NCBI GenBank assembly: GCA_019637335.1
Contig: JAHBVV010000031.1
Coordinates: 1-64,000, forward strand
Source of the DNA: Candidatus Hydrogenedentota bacterium
GTDB taxonomy: Bacteria > Hydrogenedentota > Hydrogenedentia > Hydrogenedentales > JAEUWI01
Length of the DNA: 64,000 bases
Reading direction: 5' to 3'
Shown: positions 40,584-52,500 of the stretch, one piece after another
Layout of the letters: every line of letters begins with the position of its first letter
Numbering within the stretch: the stretch's first letter is position 1
Translations under genes and position numbers: made by a program
The notes under the pieces: model-generated
The model's input: the letters and a program-made list of their open reading frames with translations, nothing else
Database searches by the model: none
Told to the model about the DNA's origin: nothing

Positions 40584-43500
40584 CTACGCCTTCCGGGCGC
40601 CGCGCTTCCAAAGGCCTCCGCCCAGGAACAGCGCCGCCGCTATCAACACGAGCAGGTCGCCAAGCGGCGTGCCGCCGCCCGCGCCGCCCGCGCCGCATCC
40701 CGGCAGCTTGCCGACATCCGGCTGGCTTACGAAATCAAAGGCGTTGAGCTTCATCGCCTGTGTCCCGTTCGCCGTGTTGCGCACGGTCACATTCATCTTG
40801 CCAACGCCGGCGAAGCCGCCCTGCGGGAACCCAACCGTGATGGACGTCCCGCCACCGCTCACGAACAGGTCGTTCATGACCGTATTGCCGAACATCACCA
40901 CGAGATCCTCCGCATCCGGGAAATTCTCGCCGATAATGCGCACCGGGAAGTCCGACTTCTCGGCCCGCTGCGGGGTGACGCGCGTGATGGACGGCGCCAC
41001 ATCGCCGGTCCCGCTCACCAGCGTGAACAGGTTGGTGCGGCTCGCCTCCTTGCCCGTGTCCGGGTTGCGCACGATCAGCACGATCGGCTCCTGCGGCGAC
41101 TGGCCGGGGATCGTCCGTATGGTCACGGAGATACTCGTGTTGGTCGCCTGGTTTACCGTCACGTCATAGCCGGTCAGCACCACTTCGGGCTTGGAGCCGA
41201 AGCCGCTGCCGAAGATAACGAAGCTGAACGGGTTATCCTCCAGCGTCTGCGCCGGCAGTTCCGTGGTCGACGCGGAATTGATTACCACGGACGTCGGCCC
41301 AACCGGGACCGCGCGCGCGGTAAATACGCCAGACCGCTTCTTCTGGTTCGAGTGCGTGCGCACCCAGTTGAACCCGCTATTGTCCACCTTCAAGCCCGGC
41401 CGTGTGCCGTCCATGAAGTAGCGGACCGGACCATCCTTGAAGATGGAGATGAATCCGACGCCGCGGTTGCCCCACGGGAACTCCTGGAACTTCCGGAAGT
41501 CCTCGCGGGCGGGACCGCTCAAGCGGGCGAAAAGGTACGGATCCGGCTCGGTCGGGGTGCTCGGACCCCAGGAAACAATACCGATCCGGAAGTTGTCGTT
41601 CACCTGCATATCCTCGGAGGCGCGTATCACGACGAAGAAGTCGCTCTCCGCGTACTCGCCATCCCACGAGTTGGGCGCCCACTGCCGGTTGCGCGGCAGC
41701 GCCGCCGGATCGTCGCCGGCGAATCCCGTGCCCGGCAGGGAGAAGACGAACTTCACCTGCTGCGCGTCGCCCGTCGTGCCGAACAGCTGCGGCCTGGCGT
41801 CCAGGGGCACCGGTATATCGATATTGGCGTCGAAGTGGCCGTTCCGGTTTTCCGGATGGAAGTCGTTGTCCCGGTACAGGGCCACGCCACTGAGACGCTG
41901 GTCGATGTTCATCGGCAGCAGGTCCGTGGCCACGTCGAACTCCGCCGTGGTGCCTTCGTTGTAGAACTCCACGACAACCTGCTCCAGGAAGGTCGGGTTC
42001 TGCACGATCTTCCAGCCGCCGTCGCGCGGCTCGCCGCTCAGCAGCGTCAGCGCGGTCGCGGTGTTGCCCGTGATCTCGTAGGCCTCGTAACGCGAGTCGA
42101 TCAGGTAATCGCCCACAAACGCGCCCGGCGTCCAGCCGGCGCCCGCGACCGTGAAGGTGTTCGGCGTGCCGACACCCGTCCGGCCCGTCGCCCGGACTTC
42201 ATCCCGGCGGTTGGTCGAGATATCCAGGCCCATCGCGGCCACCGCCGCACCGCCGATGTCGATCGTAGCCGACTGGCTCGTGAGATCGCGCAGCTTCAGC
42301 GGTATGTTCATCGTAACCACATCGTGGCCGTAGAAATCCTGCACCGGCGCTTCGTCCGGGTTGGACTTCACCAGCGCGCCCGCGCTGGCGTGGCCCGTCG
42401 GCGTGAAGCGGATACCCGCCTCGCGGCGCCCTTCAGGGCGCGACGGCAACGTGGCCGGGATCAGCGCGCGGAACTGGCTGTTGGCCGCCGCCTTGTCGGA
42501 CACCTTCACCGTAATGAAGAGGTCGTCTCCGGACTGCGGCGCGTCGAGATCGAGCGCCTTGTTGGACAGGTCCGTGTTACCGCCCGCGATAACCAGCTTC
42601 GACGGTAGCGTGAAGTCGATCCGCGGGAAGGCCTCCACGGCCAGATCCAGCAGGCTGTCGGTGCTGTCCGTGCCGCTGATGAAGAACTCCGTGCTCGCGC
42701 GGAGCGCGTCGTTGTTTGGCAGCGTGCTGCCCGAACGCGTGTACTCCTCCTTAAGGCGGTGGCGGAGCCCCGCGCCCGCGCTCGCCGGGCGGGCCAGGAA
42801 CCCAAACCAGTCGAACACAACCACGTTTTTCAGGCTCGGATTGCGCGAGTTGTAGCCAGCCTGCCAGGTGTTCACCAGCCAGTCGGCCCACTGCCGCGCC
42901 AGGTCGGCCTCGGCGTCCGTTGTCTGCCCGGCGGGCAGCGGCGGCGCCGTCAGCACGACGAACATCATATCCGGGTTCGCCGCGAAGACGTCCTCGAGCG
43001 GCCGGTAAACCACGCCGTTCGGGCCGTTGTAGATCGCGCCCGTTCCGGGGCCCGACGGGTGCTGGAACACGGCCTTGTAGTTCTCGAAGGTCTGCGCGCT
43101 ACCGAACGGATCGCCGGGCACGCTTCCCACGCCTTCCAGCAGGTTGGTGAACGCATCGCTGTTGAACATGACGATGCGGTTGATGCCGTCCGCCGTGTCG
43201 TGATCCCGGATGCCGCGGAGGTAGTCGTTGAACCACAGCAGCCAGTGCCGGATATCCGTGAAGTTCCCCGGCGTCGGCGACAGCGAATCCGGCCGTCCCG
43301 AGTCCGAAGGCACGTCGGTCAACTCGCGGATGTCGTTCCGCTCGTCGACGTACGCCTTCGCCAGCAGCGCGTCCGAAAGACCGGCGGACAACCAGCTGCT
43401 TCCCGCGCCATGGTGTATGTACAGGACGTCGTCGGTCGTCCCGCCGCCACCGCCGCCGCCGCCGCCACCGCCGCCGCTACCCGTTCCGGCGCCGGTGGAA

Positions 43501-46500
43501 CCCTGGCACAGGAACAAGTTCGAGACGGCCGCGCCGACGCCACCGCTGTCATTGTGGGGCAGCGGCCACAGGGTGCGAAGCTGGAGCTTGAGCACCCAGG
43601 CCCGGTCGCCGTCGTCGATCAAGCCGTTGCCATCCAGATCGTCGGGGGCGCCATCGCCATCGAGGTCGATGAGCTCCGGCGCCGCACCCCAACGCGCGTT
43701 GTTCAGCGGCACGACCTGGTCTTCATTGAACAGGATCTGGCCCGGATCCAGGAAGTCATTGAAATCCGTCAGGTTGAGGTAGGCCCCTTGCGAGAGCAGG
43801 AAGTCTCCCTCGGTGTTCCGGTCTTCCCACAACAGGACGCCCGAATCCAGGTTGATGCCCGCCGGGTCAAGGGGATACAGCGTCTCCGGCGTAAAGTCCG
43901 GTCCCCAGAAGGCCAGGTTGATCTCCGAGATGTAGGTCTCGGATGCGGCATTAACGACCGGGTCCGCGCTGCCCACGGTATTGATGCCGAGCAGCGGCTG
44001 GTGGCGGTTGTTAATGTCGGTGCGCTGCACCAGCAGGCGCGCCCGGGCGTCCTCGGGAGCCCAGTCGCTCAAGCGCGGGTACTGGCCAGGTAGTAGCGCG
44101 CCGGGCCATGTGCCGAAGCGCGGCAGCGCCGGTTGGACCGGTTGCTGGCCGATTGCGGACGACCGCGGGGTTTCGTTCCGGGCGCCCGAGCCAAACGGCA
44201 CGGTCTCAAACGGATACTGGAAATCGCCGACCGAGAGCAGGGTCCGGATGGACTCCGAGTCGTCGAAGATCTGGAAATCGACGGTGTAGAGCGGCTGGAA
44301 GCTTTCAACGCCCACGCTGTGCACGTTCAGGAAGCGCGACTGCTGTATACCGAGCGGGTCCATCCAGCGATCGAAATCGGTCGGATCGAAGATGCCGTTC
44401 GAGAACCCATAGCAGTAGGATGCGCTGAAGGGGAATCCGAAGGCGAGATCCGAGCCTCGCGCGAACTCCAAGTTGTGCGAGCCATAGGTCATGGTGAGGT
44501 CGTGGACCTCCAAGCCGACGCGGATCGGCTTGGCCGATTTTTCGTTCATGGTCCGCTCGTTCCACCAGGGCTCGTCCGCGCCCCATCGCGGATCATCCTG
44601 CCACGTGGTGTATACGCGATCGTTCTGCGAGACGGCGAATCCGGGTCCCGGAATCTGGGCATTGACGTAAATGCCGCCCTCGAAGCTCTGGGTCGCGGTG
44701 TCGAAACGGCGCGGCTCAATGAACGCACGGAAGTCCGCGCCGGGCTGCACGCCCTGTCCGTCGCCGACACCTTGCGACACGTCCTTGAAGCCGCTGTCGG
44801 TCCGGATAACCACGAAGTAATCCGGGCTTATGTCGGTCGCCGGGAAATCATCCGCCAACTCGGAGTCGATGACGTCGTCCGGTATGGCCTCGATGCGTCC
44901 TTCATCTCCGTCACTCGTGCCGAAGATGCGCAGCAGGTCAAAGTCGAGCGAAAGCTTCCACCACGGGTCGCCGCCGCCCGGCGGGAATGGAATGTATTCC
45001 CAGATGGCGTCGCGCACCGCGAGCGGGCGAAGGGGGAAGTCGCCGTTGAACTGAACGCCGAAATTGTTTTCGGCGGGCGTCGGCGGGTCGAAGATTCCGT
45101 TGTTGTTTCCGTCTACCCAGACCCATGCGCCGTTGAAGGTGAAGTTGGGGGCCCGGGCAATTTCCGAACCGATCTGGCGTACGCTGGAGTAGGTGATGGA
45201 GTCGAGATCCGTGCGCGGATCAAAGCCGCCGTTCCCGGGGACGCCGAAGGGATCGGCGCCGATGTCCGTCAGGATGAGGTTCACCTGCTGGATGGACGGC
45301 TGCTTCCCTTCCGCGTAGAAGTGGCCCGAGGTCGCCAGCGGATCGAAGAAGTCAAAGTGCTCCGCGCGGGTCGCGTGCAAATTGATATTGATTACGTTGA
45401 CCCACTCTTCGATCGCGATCAGCTGGCGCAACTGAAGCCCTTCGGCGCCGGCCACGGTCAACAGCTTGCCCGGCGTGTTCCAGCGCGGGCGGGCGAATTC
45501 CGCCGTCGGCAGATGCAATACGAACGGGTGGTTCCAGTTGTTGTTGTTCGGGAAGAGATTGTCACCGTCGTTGTTGCCGCGGGCGTCAAAGACGCCGAAG
45601 CTCGACGAATAGCCGCCGTCCTCGTCCAGGATTTCGTTCTCGAAGAAGTTCGGCGTATAGGAGTCGATGGGCGCCCCTTCCGCGTCCACCGGGAAGGTGC
45701 CGTCGGCGTCTGGAATGACCATTTCGGCGTCTAGGACGGTGGTGGACAGCGACAGGTGCGTGCGCCAGGTTGCGGACGTGCGGAACGCGATGATGAACGA
45801 GTTGCCATCGATCGTGTTGTCGCCCGTGGGCCCGGCCGGCACGAAAACTTCCGGATCTTCCGGCGTGCCCGACCCGATGAAGTTCACCGTGTAGGTCAGG
45901 TTGCCTCCCGTGGTGTCGAGCGTGACGAGGTCGTCGCCCGCCGCGTCCCACGTCGCCAGCAGGAAGTCGTGCGCCGCGTTAAGGTTGTTGTTGTCCTCGT
46001 CATCCGTCGAGAAGTTCTCGTAGAAGATACCGAACTCAAGCAGATCCGATGCCTCCGGTCCGCCGGAATTGATATAGCCGAGGTCGGCGCTCGATCGCGG
46101 GTCCCCGTGCACCTGGAAGGTGATCGAGGAGAGGATGCGCGCGGCGGGGTTCTCCGGATCCGTCGCCATGACCACGTTCAGCAGCGGCACCCAGTTCATA
46201 AGCGGGATGAGCGCTTCCCCGTCCCGGATCATGCTGGTTACCGTGAAGTCCGCCGTGGGCTGGTCTTCGCCTTCGCCTTCACCCTCGCCTTCACCTTCGC
46301 CTTCACCCTCGCCTTCGCCCTCGCCGGGGTCGGCGCAGCCCGGGCCCACGCAGGGCCGGACCGTGATGTAGTTCAGCAACTCGATCGTGCGGACGACTTC
46401 CTCGTCCGTCTCCCGGTTGCGGAACACCACCTGCAGCGATACCGTGTAGAAGCCCTCCGCCGTGTAGCGGTGTACGGGGTTCTGATTGGTGGAGGTATTG

Positions 46501-49500
46501 CCGTCGCCGAAGTTCCAGCTGTACGAAACCACCTCGTAGTCCGGACCGCCCTGGCTCAGGTCGGTGAACTGCACATCCAGCCCGTCGGGCAGCTGGCCGC
46601 CCGGATCCGGCGTCAGGGCGCCGTCCAGCGGCGCGCCAATGAAGTCCGCAAACGGGAACGGCACGATCTGGATGACGTTCACGCGCGTGACCGTGTCCTC
46701 CACGCCGTTGCCATCCGTCACGGTGACCGAAACGGTATACGTGCCCTCGTCCTCGTAGATATGCTGGTATTCGAAGCAGGTTACGCTCGGATTGTCCGGA
46801 TCCGGCGCGATCGGCGTGGGATTCAGGTCCTCCAGCGTATTGCCGTCCCCAAAGTTCCATACCACGCGGGTGACGTCCGTGTCCGTAACGCACAGCGTGA
46901 AGGTGACCGGCTGCCCGACGGACTGCCGGTTGCGATCCACCGTGAAGTCGATCGTCGGCGACGCCGTCGAGACAATGGTCCTGCTGCGCCCGGCGACATT
47001 CGGGTTCGTGCGGATCCAGTGGCGGACGTTCTTGTCGTCCTGGCTGTGATCCAGTTCCGTCATCGGCTCGACGCGGCGGCGGTCCTTGTTGTAGGTCCAG
47101 TAGCGCACTTCCGGGCGATCCTTGAAGAAGGAGATGAAGCCCAGGCCGCGCGCGCCCCACGGGAATTCCGAAAAGATGTCGAACTCGTCCTCGCGCTGGC
47201 CGCTCGTGCCGCGGAGGTCGGGGCTGAAGTTGTCCGGGTCCGGTTCGGTCGGGGTGTTCGGGCCCCACGATACGATCGCGGCCTGGAAATCGTCGCCCAG
47301 GCTCATGTTGCGCGACGTGCGCACCACCACGAAGAAGTCCGAACCAAATTCCGGATCGCTGTTCGCCTGCCCGAAGCGGTTCGGGATGGGCTGGCGGAGG
47401 CGCGGCTGCGCCTCGTAGGCCAGCGCGTCGCGGCCGACCAGATTGTCCGTGCCCGGCGACGAGAAGACAAACTTCACCTGGCGCTCCGGCTCGCCCACGA
47501 GGCCGATGAACTTCGGCGCGTCGTCCAGCGCTATCGGCAGGTCGATGTACTCAAGTTGCTGCGTCTCGGGGTTGAGGAACGGCGGGTCAAATCGCCCGTT
47601 CGTGTTCAGCGGGTGCGCGTCGTTGTCGCGGTAGAGCGACAGGCCGCTGAGCGCGCCGTTCGCCGGATCCTCGTGATTCAGCGGCAGGAGGTCGCGCTGC
47701 GGATCGAATTTGCCGTCGTTGCCGACGTCGTACAATTCAACAATCACCTGTTCCAGGAAGGTCGGGTTGCGAACCACCTGCCAGGGGCTGCCGTTCGCCG
47801 GCGTGCCGGCGCGCAGCGTAAGCGTGGATCCGCTCACGGCCGTGATCTCGTAGGCCTCAACCCGATCCGGCGCGGTAATCCCGTCGCCATCCAGATCCGG
47901 GTCGCGCCACATCGCGATGAGCCAGTCGCCAACGATGTCATCGGTCCACGTGACGCCGGTCGTCGTAAACGCGCCCGTACCCGCCACGCCGGTCGCGCCC
48001 TCGCCGAGAATGTTCTCCGGGCGGTTGGTGGACGCATCGATCCCGAGCACCGCCCCGGGCGGGCTGCCCGGCTGTACGCTCGCCGGGAAGGACGACGCCA
48101 CCGCCGGCCCGTTGATGTTTTCCGTCACGATGCGCGCGGGCACATCGATCGCCAGCATGTCATGCCCGAAGAAGTCGCCCAGGGCGCCTTCGTCCGGGTT
48201 CACCTTCTCGAAGGACCCGACTACGGGATAGGTGCGCGGAGAGACCTCGATGCCGGCGATTTGCTCGGCCACGGGGCTCCGGTTCGGAAGCCGCGCCGGA
48301 ATAACCGCGCGGAATTCCTTGAACGCGCCTATCGTCTCGGAGGTGCGGACGACGATGAACAGGTCGTCGCCCTGGTTGCCGCCCGCCGGGAGGGCCTTGG
48401 GCTGCGGCGCGTCCAGGTCGAGCAGGGTCGGCGCGCTGGTCCAGAAGCTCGGCCAGCGCCCGCCAACGGACTTGTTGCGTCCCCGATCGTTGTCGTCATC
48501 GTCATCGCCGCCGCCGATGCCCGTGCCGCCACCGCCAGTGCCGCCACCGGCGTCGCCGCCACCGGTCTCGCCGCCCGTGTCGCCAAACGAGCCGTTCGGC
48601 CCGCCGGTGCGCGTGTCGGATTGCGGCACGGTCCACAGGTCGTCCAGGTGGAGGGTCAGCACCCACGCCCGATCGCTCAACCCGTCGAAGCGGGCGGCGT
48701 CTTCGGCGCTCAACGTGGCGCGGAAGGCGGCCACCTCGGCGGGATCGTTCTGGTTGCCTGTAAACACGATGCCGTCGCCGCTGAGGTCGTCCGCCGCGTA
48801 GTTGCCCGTATCCGGGTCGAGCTTGCCGTACAGGTTGATCGGCTCGGGCTCCGTGCGCCAGTTCAGGCTGCGCGGCTCGACGGGCACAATCCGGTCGATG
48901 AACTGCGGGGTCGATGAACCCTCGCGGAAGATCGGCGCGTCAAAGACGCCGTTCTGGTTGGTGTCTTCATAAAGCAGCACGCCCGACGACGACAGGAGCC
49001 CATCCGGATCCAGTCGCGCCAAATCGTTGATGCCGAATTCGGGGCCCCAGAACGCCACCGTGATCGCGTTCACCGAGAGATTCGGGAAGCTGTTCACGGT
49101 CTGGTCGTCCGCGCCGATCAGGTTGATGCCGAGCATCGCCGTCGGCTGCGAGTTGAACGACGCGTACTGCTTGAGCAGGCGCGCCGCGCGAAGGCCGCGA
49201 AGGTCCTGGGACACGTCGCGGTCGAGACCGGCGGGCCAGTTGCTCATCCGCGGGTATTCGCCGCGCACCAGCGTATCACTCACGATCATCCACTTGCCGC
49301 GCGCCACCCGGGCATTCTGCTGCACGCCGAACGGGTGCCGTGGCAGGGTCAATTCCTGGCCGGCCATGAGGAAGCGATCCAGGTAGAACCGGTGGCCGTC
49401 CTGGAGCGTAAGCGCGTTGCCCGTGTTGCTGAGAATGCGCGCCCGCGCGCCGTGCTCGTCGACCAGCCACATGCCGGCCACATTCCCTATCGCGCCGTAC

Positions 49501-52500
49501 TGCGGGTCCTGCGCCACAAATACATACACGTCGTCCGAATAGGTGAACTCGGACATCGAGGAAGTCGGGTTGTGGTAGGGCTCGTTCGCCATCGCGCCTT
49601 CGGACGCGAGATAAACCTCGCCCGCGTTGCCCGCGTTGATCAGCCCCGTGTCGAACGGAGGCCAGGAACTGTAACGCGGCAGCGTCGGCTGCTGCGGCGG
49701 ATTCGGGAAGAAAACCGACCGCGGATCGTTGAGCTGCGCGTCGATCGCGTCGCCGCTGAGCTTGAACGGCACCGTCTCGAAGGAATACTGCGACGACGTC
49801 AGGGTGTCGTCCGCCAGCAGCCCGCCCCGCCCCGCCACGGAGGCGCCGATAAGCGTGATGCCGTCGGTAATGTCCGGGAAACCGCCGAGGCTGAAAAAGC
49901 TGTTAAAGCGGGATTCGAGGATACCCACGCTGAACAGCGAAGCGCCGTCGAACGCGCCGGTCACGGGATCCACGCCGGCGAGCGAGGGATCGGTCCAGAA
50001 AGCGTCGCTTGCCTTGGCGCCGCTGTAATACGTAAACGGGGCCGACGCGCCGATGTTCTGCCCCATCTGAACGAAGGTCTCTTTGGCGTACAGGTTGTTC
50101 GTGCTGTAGGTCAGCACCAGGTCGTGCACTTCGAATCCGGAACGCTGCGGTTTGACCGTGTTGCGATCAGAGTAGCGCTCGGGCCACCACGGTTCCACCG
50201 GATAGAGCTGGTCCAGCGTCGGACAGGGGAACTGGTCCGGCGGGCACAAGTAATCCACAATCGGGTCGTCCTGCGCGTAGCCCGTGCGGAAATTCCGCAC
50301 GCCGCTCGGGTCGATCTGGCGGCCCGACGGGAACAGGTTGGCGGGGATTTGGTTGCTGAACCAGATGCCGCCTTCCCAGTGCCCCGGTTCGCTCGGCGCG
50401 CCGCTCGATGAGCCCGGGCGCCCGGTCGACCAGCGCCGCGGTTCAATAAAGGCCCGGAAATCCGCGCCCAGTGCCAGGCCGGTGCCGTCGCCCGGCACCC
50501 CGGAAATGTCCTGGAAGCCGCTGTCGGCGCGTACGGTGACAAAGTAATCCGCGCGCGGCCTGCGGGTGCCGTAGGGATCGGGGATGGACTCCAAGAGTCC
50601 GTTGGGGGTGTTGTTCAGGCTGAAGGAGCCTCGGCGGTTTACGCCAGCCAGCGGAATGCGGAGCTTCCACCACGGATCGCCGCCGCCCGGCGGGAAGGGA
50701 ATGTACTCCCACTCCAGCAGGCCCGGCTCGACAAATCCCTCGCCGCTGATATCCGCGCCAAAGAACGCCCCGGGGAACATCGGGTCGTCATCGAAGGTGA
50801 CGCCGATGCTGCCGGCGTTGGACGGAACGTCGAAGATGCCGTTGTTCTGATTGTCGCTGTCGTGGTAGACCCACAGGCCGTTGAAGGCGTAGTCCACATT
50901 GGAGGCTGTTCCGAGGATACCGTTCGTCTCCGACGTGACCGTGTCCAAGCCCTCGGTCGGATCAAAGCCCCCGTTGCCGCGCGGTCCGTAGGGATCCCCG
51001 CCGATATCCGTAAGGATGACGTTTATTTCACGCAAGGCTACCGCGTCGAGCGGCTCGACCAGGCCGAATTGCGCCGCGTGCGCGTTGATCGCGATTACCG
51101 GAATCCAAGTCTCGATCGGGAAGAGTTCGCGCAGGTCGAGCCACTCGCCGGTAACGGCGTTGATGATGGTGTCGCCCACGTCCCAGCGTGGGCGGATGTG
51201 CTCGCCGTAGGGCGTGTACATCTTGATGTCGTGGTTCACGCGGTCGTAGGAGCGATCGCCCGGCGCGGAGAAGAAGTCGTCCCAGCCGCTCTGATCCCAC
51301 ACCTCGAAACTGGCGGAGTAGCCCGCCTCCGCCGCCTCAACCTCGCCCGCGAAGAAATCGGGCGAGAAACTGTCCAGCAGATCGCCCTCCGCGTTGCGCG
51401 GCATCGGGTCCACGCGGCGGCCCTGGCTGTATGCGCCGTCCGCGACATAGGGCTGCATGCGGGCGCCCGAAATCACCACGCCCAGCGACTTTCCGGAGGT
51501 CCAGGCGCTCGAAAGGCGAACCGCAACAATGTACACGTTGTGCGGGCTCGGCCCGGCCGTTACCCATTCATTGAACGGGAATTTCGGGTTGATCCCGGTC
51601 GCCGCCGGAAAGTCCGCAAACGGATCGTTCGGATCGAAACCCGCCGCGTTGGGATCGAAGGTAAAGTTCAGGTCGTAGAAGGTGTCGTTGACCCGGTAGT
51701 TCCGGTTGTTCGGCCCGGAGACCAGGTTGCCGCCGCCGCGCGTCAGGCCCGGGCGCACCGGCATCTCGTACGGATAGCCGTGCGCGTCCCACGTCAAGAA
51801 AGGGAAGCTGGAATCGTAGCGCGTGCCCGTGCTGCGCCCGTCCCACACGCCATCGGGACCGTCTTCGCCGTTGTCCCGGAAAATCCCGAATTCGAGAAAA
51901 TCGATTTCCTGCGGCCGCGCGCCCGCGGGATACGGGCGGGAGGCCGGCCCCCCGTCCCAGAGGCCGGCGGTAATCTCAAACTGAAGGTTCGTCAGCGTGC
52001 GCGGCGCAAAATCATCTTCGCCGTGCGACATTTCAATGAGGAACAGCGGCACCCAGTCGTTCAACGGGAGCAGGCCCGCCTCGTCAAAGTCGCCCACGAG
52101 GGAGGTCGCCGTGAAGTTGGCGGACGGCGGCTGTTCCCCGGCGTTCGACACAATGATCTGCTCAATAAACGCGGCCCCGGCCGGCGGGCATCGCTGGCCA
52201 CCGGTGAATACGAGCTGAATGCCAACATCGTATTCGCCCTCCGCGAGGGGCAGCGTGTTGTCGCCGCCATCGCCATCCAGGCGCACCCGGCCGCCATTGA
52301 TGCTGGCGTCGCGGATAATGGTGCGGTCAACTTCGAAGTTTCCTTCCGCGTCCGCCTCCATACTGCGAATGCGCCAGATGACGTTCTGCAAACCGGGAAT
52401 GTTGGGCGAGCCGTTGAAGGTCGAGAGATTCGACAACGTAGGCTGGAACGCCGCCGGGCCCGTGGGGGGGTCAATCCCGATGTTCAGCGTGATCTGGTTG

